Below are positions 49,701 to 56,010 of a DNA stretch of 64,000 bases, one piece after another. The notes under the pieces are model-generated. The model searched no databases, was not told the origin of the DNA, and saw nothing but the letters and a program-made list of their open reading frames with translations. Source of the DNA: Euglena gracilis (Eukaryota > Euglenida > Euglenophyceae > Euglenales); contig CP154957.1 of NCBI GenBank assembly GCA_039621445.1, positions 43,300,265 to 43,364,264 of the forward strand, read 5' to 3'. A program made the translations under genes and the position numbers. Every line of letters begins with the position of its first letter. Position 1 is the first letter of the stretch.

Positions 49701-52602
49701 AAAGATTTTTTCGTCGCAAAAAATAACTCTTACCCAGTTGAAATCAGAAAACTTTTCGGCGAAAGCCATCCTCTTGTTGATGTGGGAGGCAGACAGCAAA
49801 GGCTTGTGAACAGCCCAGCAACTGTAAAACCCATGATTCTTCAACAGCCTGCGAACGGTCCACCAAGAAAACTTGCGGGGGACCTGGGATGAAGAAATGA
49901 AATTTAGGTCTCCAAAACCTTGAACACCAGGACTCTTTGGCCTGGACAGGTTTGAACAACCCTCTCCACAAAATGTTTATGCATGCTGTCTGCAATTCTA
50001 CGGCAAGACCAAAATGGGTGCTTCTGAGCCACATTGAGTATCTTCCGCCGATACCTGAAAAAGATTTTGGTACAAAAAAGGATTGGAAAGGAATGGGGAA
50101 CCTGGCAGTCATTTCTGAAGGTCTGCCACTCCTTGGCTTGTCTTTCATGATTGGATTACCTTTCGCATCCACAGGCTTATTGTCCGCTTTCCAGTTTTTG
50201 ATTGTGTACCAAACACAGCCCTCCGTTACGCCAAACCTCCTGGATATTTCACAGTTGTTGCACCCAAACAAGTGTAGCTCTATAATCTTCTCACGGCGCC
50301 CTTCAGCCGCATTTTTTTGCGGAGAAGGCATTCTGTAAATATGAGAAAGGACGCGGAGGTATGTGGACATGAAAAAAAATACACACAAATCCAAACGAGC
50401 ACACAGCACGCACCTTTACCCCTGAAATTATCCGGCTCAGAAGCACCCTGTTTATGCACCGCACTGTATGTATGTATGTATGTATGTATGTATGTATGTA
50501 TGTATGCATGCATGCATGCATGTATGTATGTATGAATGTATGTATGTATGTATGTATGTATGTATGTATGTATGTATGTATGTATGTATGTATGTATGTA
50601 TGTATGTATGTATGTATGTATGTATGTATGTATGTATGTATGTATGTATGTATGTATGTATGTATGTATGTATGTATGTATGTATGTATGTATGTATGTA
50701 TGTATGTATGTGTGTATGTATGTATGTATGTGTATGTATGTATGTATGTATGTATGTATGTATGTATGTATGTATGTATGTATGTATGTCTGTATGTATG
50801 TATGTATGTATGTATGTATGTATGTATGTATGTATGTATGTATGTATGTATGTATGTATGTATGTATGTATGTATGTATGTATGTGTGTATGTATGTATG
50901 TGTGTATGTATGTATGTATGTATGTGTATGTATGTATGTATGTGTGTGTGTATGTATGTTTGTTTGTATGTTTGTCTGTATGTATGTATGTATGTATGTA
51001 TGTTTTTCTCTATGTCTGTATGTCTGTCTGTATGTATGTATGTATGTATGTATGTATGTATGCATGTTGTAGTATGTCTGTATGTATGGTGCTGCTTCTT
51101 CCTACAGGGTGCACACAAGATGTATGGGAATGACCTCAGCTCGTGCGATTTCAGTGACGTTGCTGGCTGTGTGCCTTTGAATGTGTGCAACTCCATGTTT
51201 CTTTGCTTGCTTCCCAACTGAGAAATAGTAAATGGACGACAGAAACGAAATTGAGCGAAGCTTGTGGCAAAACGACAATTTTTTTACGACTCCTGCAGGT
51301 CCTGAACGAGTATCTGCAGAGCTTATTGAGCAACCCATTCGAAGTAGTCATGAAGGACACAGTGGCACTGACAAAACAAGGCTTCGCTGCTGCACAGATT
51401 TTGTCTCAACTGCATGACCTTTTGGAGCAGACACCAGATGAGAAGGTAGCTTATTTATTGTTGTGGTTTGCTTGGTTGTGGAATTGTATTTAATTCATTC
51501 TGATCATTTTCCTGGAAAAAAGTTGCTGGACTGGACCCTGGGGCCTGGCAGGTCACGGAAAAAAATTCAAATCTTTGGGTTTGGATTGTTCAGCCCAATT
51601 TTTGAGGGATAACCTTCTGAAGCACCATTTTCACCAGTTTTCCCATTTTCTGAAATTTGTTTTTCCTTCGAAAAAATTTTCGGCTCAAGGCTTGCTGTGC
51701 CAGGAACCCCCAAATTCGGAAAAAAATTGAGCTTAAAAAGCCCAGAAACCGCCTTTTCGTGCGGCCCAAAAAATACATAAAATTTCACTGCCGAAGTATT
51801 GTTATTTTTTTTGGTTCTGGGCAGCCTGGCCCCAGCCTGGGGCTGATGGAGGGTGTTCGGACCTCCCTCCCTGGAGGGGTCTGGCATGGGTCGAACCAAA
51901 AAATTATTCTGATTTTGGATGCCAATTCCTAACTTTGGAATCCATTTGCCAATTTTGGATTACAAAATCCGAATTCCAGGTGGCAGGTTGCAAAACCATT
52001 GACTTTGGAAGAAAAACCCTTCCAGCCTGTCCAATAAAAAACCCCCAAATAATAATACCCAGTGTGCCATTTTTTTTTTAGTTTTCTCGAGTTTTGTGGG
52101 TGGGTTCTCAACCCCAAGCCCTTAAGCAAATGTCAGCCCATGTTCTGTGGTGATGGTGTGTGCACACAGCACGGCCCTGCCCACACAGCAGCACCCCAGC
52201 CAGCTCTGCCACACCGCTTTGTGCAAACCTGAGGCCAGTTGTGTAGGAGCATTTTTTTTTCAATTTGTGATTTTTCCTGTTTGCCACTCAAACCACAGCC
52301 CAGGCAAGGGGGCGAGGTGGTCAATAATAGGGTGGGTTCCAGCTTTGGGCAACCTATGGCAATCCCTGTCAACGCTGGCTGTGGAGGCAGCGATTTGGTT
52401 AAGGGGACAAGCAGACAAGGGAAGAGAATGCAAAATGCTCAATTTCTTTCCAAAAACTCTAATTTTCCTCCAGCTTGATTCCATTTGCAAGGCCAAGATC
52501 GCATACAAGATGTCTGAAACAGAGAAGAATATTCATGATGGAGCTGATGAGTATCTGCAACTCTTGGATTTTGCTTTGCATACAATGAAAGTCTGTGCGT
52601 GA
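14526..52602 (+). CDS. RFC4: Replication factor C small subunit (RFC4 of animals / RFC2 of yeast), 11 exons
   Basis: This is a subunit of the nuclear AAA+ clamp loader that opens PCNA and places it on primer-template DNA. Exons join as 14526-14606, 25371-25395, 25531-25641, 29004-29105, 34068-34174, 44451-44538, 45244-45332, 47969-48094, 51108-51182, 51299-51445 and 52474-52602. The product is 359 residues, close to human RFC4 (363). In order one sees VEKYRP (32-37), Walker A GPPGTGKT (70-77), ELNASDDRG (99-107), Walker B VILDEAD (144-150), sensor 1 FCLICNYV (173-180), the SRC arginine-finger motif (189-191), GDLR sensor 2 (233-236), and a C-terminal collar domain ending with [11 protein letters not shown]. 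Text around [15 protein letters not shown] and [12 protein letters not shown] matches RFC4/yeast RFC2 better than RFC2 or RFC5. Every junction keeps frame. Introns 2 and 6 are not GT-AG. Exon 1 is the least certain part, since it lies 10.8 kb upstream. Confidence 0.93.
14981..15387. repeat. Inverted-repeat element with C-run/G-run ends
   Basis: CCCCCCCTAGTCGTACGACC faces GGTCATACGACTAGGGGGGG. Inside are repeated CCCCGGTCACAGGTTGCAGG units. No gene. Confidence 0.7.
15390..16560. other. No gene recognised
   Basis: RFC4 intron 1 sequence with CCCGCGACCCCCCC units (15895-15930, 16115-16145), an inverted pair CCCCCCTAAATG / CATTTAGGGGGG (16440-16508), and a tRNA-like box A just after it. Confidence 0.5.
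16782..17562 (+). pseudogene. TTF-type zinc-finger / hAT-related protein, N-terminal part
   Basis: The ATG follows a strong TTTGCCTCTCTGCAG acceptor. An acidic start ([18 protein letters not shown]) runs into a C run (about 16901-16912), where the frame changes to [16 protein letters not shown]. It then reads [29 protein letters not shown] and [10 protein letters not shown]. This Trp..Phe..WC.xC...H....H pattern is the zinc finger of hAT-derived proteins such as C17orf113 and KIAA1586. The segment [19 protein letters not shown] matches the region after that finger. From about 17390 another frame looks more protein-like ([17 protein letters not shown]). There is no DDE catalytic domain, so it cannot be an active transposase. 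A real homopolymer shift or a sequencing error are both possible. Confidence 0.6.
17605..17754 (+). other. Exon-like segment inside the hAT element
   Basis: An ATG at 17605 opens [19 protein letters not shown] to GTCIGRQ, followed by an AG|GTGAGC donor; a second donor CGG|GTGAGT follows 56 bases later. It may be another exon of the zinc-finger protein. No family recognised. Confidence 0.3.
18036..18160. repeat. Short tandem repeat, TTATTGAAACTTTTGGACAAAG
   Basis: Five diverged units of about 26 bp. Confidence 0.75.
18160..20030. other. No gene recognised
   Basis: Holds a C-rich hairpin with ACCTTGTCCCACACCCGGGC facing GCCGGGGTATGGGACAAGG (18570-18622), (AAG)n at 19553-19582, and C-run/G-run foldback DNA at 19928-19995. 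Confidence 0.5.
20036..20190. repeat. Compound microsatellite (AAT)n (TA)n (CATA)n
   Basis: Three simple arrays in a row, ending in (TA)n at 20163-20188. Confidence 0.95.
20398..20935 (+). pseudogene. CENP-B/pogo-type HTH transposase remnant
   Basis: A basic start ([20 protein letters not shown]) leads to [17 protein letters not shown], then after a single-base frame change at about 20703 to [18 protein letters not shown] and [17 protein letters not shown]. The order L..W....R..G.....V..KA......F.AS..W...F..R is that of the Tc5/CENP-B helix-turn-helix. A CTTTTCTTCATAG acceptor (20892) then opens [13 protein letters not shown]. The catalytic domain is absent. It lies in RFC4 intron 1. Confidence 0.45.
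21300..22520. repeat. Family A composite repeat, copy 2, with satellite inside
   Basis: The modules of 2085-3100 occur in reverse orientation (21300-21835), then 19-bp satellite units (21835-22080), then further GCGTTTTTCGACC modules (22085-22420), then the dispersed GGTACC motif (22472-22515). Confidence 0.8.
22630..23090. other. No gene recognised
   Basis: CCCCCGAGCTATTCC at 22685-22710 and GGAATAGCTCGGGGGG at 23003-23020 face each other and may be the ends of a C-run-edged element of about 330 bp. Confidence 0.5.
23100..23456 (+). other. Coding-like Cys-rich segment, unrecognised
   Basis: After a TTTTTCGTGAATTTTTAG acceptor, overlapping frames read [20 protein letters not shown] and, further on, [20 protein letters not shown] and [20 protein letters not shown]. 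It stops where a dispersed repeat begins. Function unknown. Confidence 0.25.
23460..23740 (+). repeat. Dispersed repeat with conserved reading frame, copy 2
   Basis: Partner of 6654-6960: [20 protein letters not shown] is identical. It ends in AGTGCCTGCCTGGGCAGGCAC. Related GCCTGCC..GGCAGGC edges occur at 39951 and 42495-42545. Confidence 0.75.
23740..25365. other. No gene recognised
   Basis: RFC4 intron 1 sequence with two diverged copies of a GAGGATCGAGGACCCCTTGG block (24085-24130, 24295-24345) and T-rich, low-complexity DNA (24880-25130). Confidence 0.4.
25371..25395 (+). CDS. RFC4: RFC4 exon 2 (VEKYR motif)
   Basis: This is a 25-base micro-exon, GIPWVEKY plus one base of Arg36. The acceptor is a good TCATCTTCAG. 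The downstream boundary was set by the paired ends of intron 2; it makes the next codon AGA and restores the canonical VEKYRP. Confidence 0.88.
25396..25530 (+). other. Nonconventional RFC4 intron 2 (135 bp)
   Basis: The ends are AGC and GTC rather than GT and AG. The stretch CACACAATTGC starting at +4 (25399-25409) is perfectly complementary to GCAATTGTGTG ending at -6 (25515-25525), so +4/+5/+6 pair with -6/-7/-8. Removal at exactly these ends gives [17 protein letters not shown] in frame. A GT-AG alternative (GTATTC at 25470) would leave about 20 extra residues and lose KYRP. Confidence 0.82.
25531..25641 (+). CDS. RFC4: RFC4 exon 3 (residues 36-73)
   Basis: The exon encodes [18 protein letters not shown], then MLFHGPPG, the first half of Walker A. 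The donor is CCAG|GTTTGT. The ending phase 1 matches exon 4. Confidence 0.93.
26214..26285. repeat. Hairpin with 34- to 36-bp arms
   Basis: ATTGCAAAACAAACCCAGGC...AAGGGGCC faces its complement around GACGC, with one 2-base bulge. It sits inside the family E element at 25741-26897. Confidence 0.9.
26355..26848. mobile_element. Family D hAT-like miniature element (494 bp)
   Basis: Terminal inverted repeats are CAGGGAATTTCTTAA and TTAAGAAATTCCCTG. The flanks GCTGTGTG and CCTGTGAG agree at 6 of 8 bases, suggesting an old 8-bp target duplication, as hAT elements make. The interior is rich in CCAGCCAGCAGC and CCGGCC units. Related ends are seen at 12421, 35150-35215, 36500-36656 and 47270-47290. 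Confidence 0.65.
27285..27840. repeat. Family C repeat, copy 2 (CpG-depleted), then GGCGTC units
   Basis: Partner of 13670-13995. Many CG pairs there are TG or CA here. The stretch ends with CCGGTCGCGAACCTG...CAGAACCGGCGTCC (27783-27830). Confidence 0.7.
27840..28980. other. No gene recognised
   Basis: Single-copy-looking RFC4 intron 3 sequence. A plus-strand frame of 159 codons (28372-28851) has fair composition ([20 protein letters not shown]) but no known family and no clear splice context. Confidence 0.35.
29004..29105 (+). CDS. RFC4: RFC4 exon 4 (residues 73-107)
   Basis: The exon completes Walker A ([18 protein letters not shown]) and ends in [11 protein letters not shown], the clamp-loader signature. 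The acceptor is CTCTGCAG and the donor AG|GTCTTG. The same frame stays open past the donor, but what follows (LANNRN) does not match the family. Confidence 0.95.
29600..29965 (+). repeat. Family B dispersed repeat, copy 2
   Basis: Partner of 8590-8990 across the whole length, including CGGGCCTTCGGCC near the 3' end. It lies in RFC4 intron 4. Confidence 0.8.
29995..30228 (+). other. Coding-like exon, unrecognised
   Basis: The frame reads [20 protein letters not shown], then [19 protein letters not shown] and [19 protein letters not shown], and ends at a CAGCC|GTGAGTG donor. It lies in RFC4 intron 4 just after a dispersed repeat. Function unknown. Confidence 0.35.
30808..31090. repeat. Foldback element with CCCTAA telomere-like core
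   Basis: AAATTTCGGCAGCCTCCAAC near the left end faces GTTGGAGGCTGCCGAAATTT near the right. Further in, TTGCGTT..GGAATAGGGTTAGG faces CCTAACCCTATTCC..AACGC. The core (30940-31010) contains several CCCTAA/CCCTAAC units. A second small hairpin lies at 30828-30865. Confidence 0.85.
31090..32250. other. No gene recognised; (CA)n microsatellite
   Basis: (AC)n at 31716-31743 and a shorter array at 31774-31788 after CCAC/CCGC units. Otherwise RFC4 intron 4 sequence. Confidence 0.5.
32255..33280. repeat. Family A composite repeat, copy 3
   Basis: Same modules in the order motif (32262-32310), AACTCCCCGCCAGGCCCGAG (32456-32480), GTCCGGAGACCTAAATTGAG (32590-32630), then three GGCCTCCCGGACCCGGAAAA modules (32800-33250). 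A GACTTTAAAAGTC-centred inverted repeat with about 25-bp arms is at 32965-33030. Confidence 0.8.
33517..33593. repeat. Small inverted-repeat element, TGTACGGGAATCCC
   Basis: TGTACGGGAA faces TTCCCGTACA. A longer relative is at 44081-44286 (CTGTACGGGAAC...GGCCTTCCGCACAG). Both contain CCYTATGGGTGGTGGGTG. Confidence 0.65.
33600..34060. other. Nothing recognised
   Basis: A/T-rich RFC4 intron 4 sequence. Confidence 0.5.
34068..34174 (+). CDS. RFC4: RFC4 exon 5 (residues 107-142)
   Basis: The exon encodes [18 protein letters not shown], a Ser/Gln-rich loop and VPPYK just before Walker B. The acceptor is TTTCTTTCCTAG and the donor ATAAG|GTATCT. Intron 5, which follows, is 10.3 kb. Confidence 0.94.
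34790..36660. repeat. Several family D-like CCAGCCGGCC blocks
   Basis: Blocks at 34790-34925, 35070-35215 and 36500-36656 share GGGTACCCGCYRGGTCCAG and TTAAGAAAACCCCTG. The 340-codon minus-strand frame that overlaps them is probably chance. Confidence 0.6.
36660..38300. other. No gene recognised
   Basis: RFC4 intron 5 sequence. TTTAAGGACCGCCC / GGGCGGTCCTTAAG pieces at 36992-37052 and 37300-37320 suggest a small inverted repeat. Confidence 0.4.
38340..38760 (+). pseudogene. hAT transposase fragment (DESTDIS motif)
   Basis: After a TTTTCACTTACAG acceptor (38477) the frame reads [20 protein letters not shown] and IRFFF. DESTDI(S/T) followed by an F.IR strand is the hallmark of the first catalytic Asp block in hAT transposases of the ZMYM6/GTF2IRD2 kind. 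Further text ([19 protein letters not shown]) is unassigned. The fragment lies in RFC4 intron 5 and could be related to the hAT zinc-finger element at 16565-17984. Confidence 0.5.
38880..39990. other. No gene recognised
   Basis: RFC4 intron 5 sequence. GAATCCGGCCGCCTAA at 39854-39869 recurs at 42428-42443, each near a GCCTGCC/TGCCTGG repeat edge. Confidence 0.4.
39998..40380 (-). other. Coding-like segment, unrecognised
   Basis: The minus strand reads [39 protein letters not shown], then a stop and a one-base shift to [38 protein letters not shown] and [17 protein letters not shown]. Composition and lack of low complexity look like real protein. No family recognised; probably a transposon fragment in RFC4 intron 5. 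Confidence 0.35.
41040..41580. repeat. Cluster of three long palindromes
   Basis: Arms: GAAGCATGGGCG...AACAATTGTG with CACAATTGTT...GATGCTTC (41058-41178); CATGAACTGACGCGGTCGAT with ATCGATCAGTTCATG (41190-41305); GTTGTTCGTGGGCGTAAATG with CATTTGCGCCCACGAACAAC (41472-41566). All share a CATGGGCG or GTGGGCG core. Confidence 0.85.
41957..42190 (+). other. Coding-like segment, unrecognised
   Basis: The frame reads [20 protein letters not shown], then [20 protein letters not shown] and [16 protein letters not shown], and stops. Composition is balanced. No family recognised. It follows the palindrome cluster in RFC4 intron 5. Confidence 0.3.
42200..44040. other. No gene recognised; (CA)n microsatellite
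   Basis: (AC)n at 43732-43770 among CACGC/CACACG units (43655-43865). TGTGTACCGGTGTGTATCGG units repeat at 43012-43105. RFC4 intron 5. Confidence 0.5.
44081..44286. repeat. Small inverted-repeat element, longer relative
   Basis: Partner of 33517-33593, with extra C/G-run DNA and CGGCGCCGAAGG inside. Confidence 0.6.
44451..44538 (+). CDS. RFC4: RFC4 exon 6 (Walker B)
   Basis: The exon encodes [15 protein letters not shown], then [14 protein letters not shown] and the first base of Arg172. The acceptor is GCACTCATAG. The 3' boundary is the start of nonconventional intron 6. Confidence 0.95.
44539..45243 (+). other. Nonconventional RFC4 intron 6 (705 bp)
   Basis: The intron begins ATACAGGGTCC and ends CACCCTGGGTTT. 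CAG is at +4 to +6 and CTG at -8 to -6, and the pairing extends to six bases (CAGGGT with ACCCTG). Neither end is GT or AG. The protein fixes the junction: [11 protein letters not shown] needs CGA made from C plus GA. The in-frame TGA just upstream of exon 7 lies inside the intron. Confidence 0.88.
45244..45332 (+). CDS. RFC4: RFC4 exon 7 (sensor 1 and SRC motif)
   Basis: The exon encodes [19 protein letters not shown] and [13 protein letters not shown] supplies the arginine finger that acts on ATP in the neighbouring subunit. The donor is GCG|GTGTGC. Confidence 0.95.
45340..47960. other. No gene recognised; 60-bp tandem repeat at 46403-46610
   Basis: RFC4 intron 7. Four diverged units of GGCGGACATGGYGT...CAACGGGTAAA lie at 46403-46610, then GGGTGTGGGGG-rich DNA (46700-46960) and a family D-like end TTAAGAAACCCCTG (47277-47290). 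Confidence 0.6.
47969..48094 (+). CDS. RFC4: RFC4 exon 8 (sensor 2)
   Basis: The exon encodes [15 protein letters not shown], then [25 protein letters not shown] carries the sensor 2 arginine. The acceptor is CTCTCCAACCAG and the donor CAG|GTCGTT. Confidence 0.95.
48782..48873. repeat. (ATGT)n microsatellite, left part
   Basis: Tetranucleotide ATGT/ACAT array with a few GCAT variants, ending at the Tc1/mariner insertion. Confidence 0.95.
48874..50466 (-). mobile_element. Tc1/mariner element (DD37E), 1593 bp, in a TGTA microsatellite
   Basis: Ends are CAGTGAGGTGCATAAG and TTATGCACCGCACTG, each next to a TA. Both flanks are the same TGTA tetranucleotide array, so the element landed in the array at one of its TAs. 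The transposase is on the minus strand. Confidence 0.93.
49051..50331 (-). pseudogene. Tc1/mariner-type transposase with two very short introns
   Basis: ATG at 50331 opens [17 protein letters not shown], a helix-turn-helix ([16 protein letters not shown]) and the linker [14 protein letters not shown] 47-bp intron (50055-50101) joins AG to G-TAT-CGG, giving [19 protein letters not shown] 35-bp intron (49884-49918) joins VLVFK to VPRKFSWW. Another likely intron ends in GTTAATTCAG at about 49622. Catalytic motifs: [11 protein letters not shown] (second D), [14 protein letters not shown] (D), and [12 protein letters not shown] (E) with 37 residues between, the DD37E spacing. One frame change near the GGGCGGGGTGGG tract (about 49675-49690) is needed to reach VWRRRGDR. 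A stop-free path then almost spans the element, but at least one more break lies near 49390-49480. It cuts and pastes the element at TA sites. Confidence 0.85.
50467..51065. repeat. (ATGT)n microsatellite, right part (about 600 bp)
   Basis: Long ATGT array with rare GTGT, CTGT and GCAT variants. The long Met-Tyr-Val-Cys and His-Thr-Tyr-Ile reading frames on both strands are by-products. It ends about 40 bases before RFC4 exon 9. Confidence 0.97.
51108..51182 (+). CDS. RFC4: RFC4 exon 9 (residues 244-268)
   Basis: The exon encodes [15 protein letters not shown] and then [10 protein letters not shown], aligning with the GGKEITEKVITDIAGVIP region of RFC4. It starts about 40 bases after the end of the TGTA microsatellite. 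The acceptor is TTCCTACAG and the donor AAT|GTGTGC. Confidence 0.88.
51299..51445 (+). CDS. RFC4: RFC4 exon 10 (collar domain)
   Basis: The exon encodes [17 protein letters not shown], then [19 protein letters not shown], matching the C-terminal helical collar through which RFC subunits form the pentamer. The upstream intron is only 116 bp. The donor is AAG|GTAGCT. Confidence 0.92.
51900..52230. repeat. Fragment related to the family E interior
   Basis: Contains TTGCCAATTTTGGATTAC-type stretches and CAGCCCATGTTCTGTGGTGATGG...CACAGCACGGCCC (52136-52180), a near match to 26065-26110 within the family E element at 25741-26897. Confidence 0.6.
52474..52602 (+). CDS. RFC4: RFC4 exon 11 and stop
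   Basis: The exon encodes [15 protein letters not shown], then the conserved [13 protein letters not shown] near the C terminus, and ends MKVCA-TGA. The acceptor is ATTTTCCTCCAG. Confidence 0.94.
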   Translation, partial: LDSICKAKIAYKMSETEKNIHDGADEYLQLLDFALHTMKVCA

Positions 52603-53530
52603 ACGTGTCACATCTCCTCGTTTACCTCGTGGAATCCCATGCAACCGTTGTGTGTTTTCACACAACCTCCATATTCTTTTTGTCTTGTGATTCCCAAGAA
52701 CGCACGGACGAGAAAATAACACAAGGTTGCATAAATTTGCAATTTTTGCGCACTGCAGACTCCGGACGGCCCGCCACGGATGCTTTGCTGAAGCTAAATG
52801 GGTGGAATCCCGCCCCATGAGAGTCCACAGGATATTTTGGAGGCCGAATCTTTCAGCACCAGTCCCCCCCTTCCCCCCTCCTGGACTGGAGGGGGGGGGT
52901 CGGACCCCCATTTGCCAAGGGGGGGGGGGGGCAAAATGTGGTCCGAGGCAAAAAATTTTTTTGTCAATTGCACGCCTCAATATCCCTGAAAGGGGGCTGG
53001 AGGGTCAAATCGCACTCCCTCGAGGCAAACCGATAAAGTAGGAAGGGGCACGGAGGGCGAAGCACACACGACCTTGCGAAGCTCGAATATTTGAATCGAA
53101 GTCACGTTTTTAATCTCGAAGTCAGCCATCTTGAGTTTTAGTTGTGGGACGCCTCGGGCTCCGCAATCTGTGCTTGTGAGGCCATTTCTTGCTCACCGGC
53201 TGTGCTGTCTGGATTGTTTTGGTTCCCTGCTTAGCTCCAGTAGTCCCGGGATAAACCGTGTCCAGGGACGGAGGGACCTCGCTTGCGAAACAAAAAGGCC
53301 AGCTGGGACTCGGACCCCCACGGCAGAGGAAGGGGGGGGGAAGGGACCAAGAGGGCGAGGGCATAAGAGGATGGTGAGGCCCCGCTCTCTTTGCTGGCTG
53401 CTCTGCTCCGGTGTGGTTGTGTGTGCGCAGGGGGTGCTTCTTACGGCGCCTTCGTTGCCGGAGTTGCCGGCGATGAGGCCTCCTCTGACACCTTTGCGCA
53501 GCAGAACCGTCGTGGCCTCGGCCCCCCCCC
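52603..53530. other. RFC4 downstream region, nothing recognised
   Basis: Contains a C-run/G-run foldback at 52865-52935 and G/C-rich DNA with open frames on both strands that lack recognisable domains. Confidence 0.4.
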
Positions 53531-53533
53531 CCC

Positions 53534-56010
53534 TCACATGGTCGCTTGGTGGGGGGGCCCCCGGGATGGCTGTCTCTTTCTGGTGTATTTCTGGGTGGGT
53601 GGTTGGGGTTGTTTGGTTGGGGGCCCCCTTTCTCGCTGGGATGTTTTTCTTTTTCTGCTGATTTTTCGGGTGGGGGGGGGTGGGCTCACCATCTTCTTGT
53701 GCTTCGCCCTCTTGCTCCCTTCCTCCCCTTCCTCTAACATGGGAGTACCAGACCATTCAGGCTCCGCACTGCGAGATGGTGAGGTACTGTGCACCCCCCT
53801 TTGGGCCATAATTTTTTGAATTTTTGATACGACTCCCAGCCTCAAATAATGGACCTGAAAAGCTCCAAAATTTTTACACTGACCAAGTTGCTGGACTTCT
53901 TCCACTTGCAAACCAGCATTCTTCCACCATAAAACCCCAGCCCCTCTGGTGCTGTGGGGTTTCCAATGGTTGGTGTCCACCCCCCTCTTGCAACACTTCT
54001 CTGGTGAGCGAATTCACTCTGTCTGAGGTCAAAGGTCTTTTACCATCTAAAGACCATAAAAATTATTTTTGTGTCCAACCATGTGGGCTGTCCTTTCCAC
54101 GTATTCTTTCATTAAATGCCAGGAGCTTATGAGGGGGCTGTGTGGCAAATTCAAAATCTCCTCCCACCTTCGGTACTGCCACCCTTTCCTTTGCAACAAA
54201 ATGAAGATTTTTTCTGCCACAAAACTCATTTTTCGCTGGGTTCTGGCTAGATCACCCCCCCCCTGTGGAAGGCCAAAAGCCTCCAACAGATGATGAGTCG
54301 GTATCTGAGCTCTTTCACAGACAGTTCTGAGAGGGGTTTTGAATTTCTGATGGTGCTCTCTAGTGGGGTCCCAAAAGTGGGCATACCTGCAGATATTAGA
54401 ATTCCATTTTCTTTTCAATGGAGCCAAAAGAGGGGAAAACCTCAATGAACCAAACCATGGCAGAAATAAAGCTGCTGCATATGCATGTCGTGCAGTGTTG
54501 ACGCTGTGAACAGCAAGGTCAAGGATGGCCTCGGTCATCTTGTGGACCGACCGTGCAGTCGTGCAGGGTAACCCCTTTGTGCAACAATTGGCCCATGAAT
54601 GTCCTGAAGGCTGAGACATATCTTTTGACGTTTCCCAGATTTTTTATTTAAGTGTCGGCACTGGACATCAAAACTTCCTGGGTTGTAATATTTGCCTAAC
54701 ACAATCAAGCAGGCCAAATTACACCATGGGGGGGGGCATCTCCTCCCCCCAGCAGTTGGTGAACAGACACCACTGGGGGGGGGGGTACCAGTAAAACTTT
54801 GTTGCCTGGCTGTCTGATTGAAATTAATTTGCGCCACTATAATTTCGAAACCCAGTGGGCTACGATCAACGGACAAGTTAGGACTGGGTTTAGCATTAAT
54901 CTCTGAACCCACTGGGGAATGATGCTCCAGGCGGGTTTGCATAAACTGGGGGGAGGCCCCTTAAATCTGCCTTCAAGGCATCCACCAGCAAAGCCCCTTG
55001 GTGAGGGTATCAACAAACAAACTTGAGGAATTTTTTGTTGCTGGGTGTGCGAAACATGTCCACCTCTGGGCTTATGTCCTTTCTGAAAAAATGAACAATT
55101 TTGTGAAAGATGTTTAGCTTTAGGATATAATCCCCTGGGTCCTTTTGATCCCTGGTGGGGGAGTCTGCCAATTGCTCCTTTGTGGAACCCAAACCACCTG
55201 CAAATTGATTTGCTTGCCCTGACAATGATACAGCAGGGGTTTTAAGATGGAATTTAGGTAGGGCTTTTTGCCTCCCCACTTTGTTAAATAACTTACAGCC
55301 ACCTGGATGTCCACATGGAGCACAATTATTTGTTTTGGTTTGGCTAAAGCTTTTACTGTTTCCACTGCAGCCTGCAATTCTTTTTGATTGATTTGAAGGA
55401 CATGCAGGTCCCTCCAAAAATCCTGCACCTTTTGGCCTGAAACTTTGCCTAGCCACCCCCATTTCCAGGTGCTGCTGTCTGAGAAGAGTTCCTGAGAGGC
55501 CTCGGATTGAAATTGCCCTGCCAACACCTGGCTGCAAAAATTCTTCTAATTCCACAATTTATCCTTGACCCCCTGGGGAATGGTTAGGGTGTGGTGCCAA
55601 CCCCACTTTGTGTGCAGATCCACCATTTTTCAAAGTTGATCTGTCAGAATTCTGAGAAATGGCATTGAGACTAAATGGCTTCTGACTGGCCCCACAATAG
55701 AGCTGAATTTTCTGCAGCTCATTTTTTGTGCTGTGAGCACTTTACCTAGCTCCTTCCTTTCTTAAGGAATTTCGTTTTCCTGAAGAATTTCCATTTGGCC
55801 TTTCTTCAAATTGATCCACTTGCCCAACGCTTTATTTCCTGTGTGGGTTCCAGGAAGGATTTGGTGAGGTATAATCTGAAACCTGCCAGTAAAAGGTCCT
55901 TTTTTATATCTGCCAAATTTTGGGCTTCTCTCTTTTTGCAGGGGGCTAACCGCAAAATGTCGTCCAGGTAGATGAAAACCACCTTTCCCTCCCTTCTTCA
56001 TTTCCTTTCC
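53534..56010 (-). pseudogene. DIRS-type retrotransposon, downstream part (RT end, RNase H, Dam, tyrosine recombinase)
   Basis: Read on the minus strand, VVFIYLDDIL (YLDD at 55959-55970) is the reverse transcriptase active site, followed by KSFLEPTQEI. RNase H follows: DSSTWKWGW, INQKELQAAVETVKAL, LHVDIQVAVSYLTKWGG and VVWVPQRSN (about 55130-55460). ISPEVDMFRTPSN and later NPPWSIIPQWVQRL (about 54900-54960) match the Dam-like methylase region of DIRS elements. PHSTRGAGVLWWKNAG (HxxR at 53945-53956) and FQVHYLRLG (Tyr at 53846-53848) are the tyrosine recombinase C terminus. Domain order fits DIRS. Many stops and frameshifts show decay. The 5' half of the reverse transcriptase lies at 63649-64000. 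Confidence 0.82.

Noticed and set aside
50303-51221. Long frames of Met-Tyr-Val-Cys or His-Thr-Tyr-Ile repeats on both strands
   Set aside because: Translation of the ATGT microsatellite, not a protein.
53131-53819. Open frames of 140-187 codons on both strands
   Set aside because: G/C-rich, Pro/Arg or Gly/Trp-heavy text without motifs; probably compositional.
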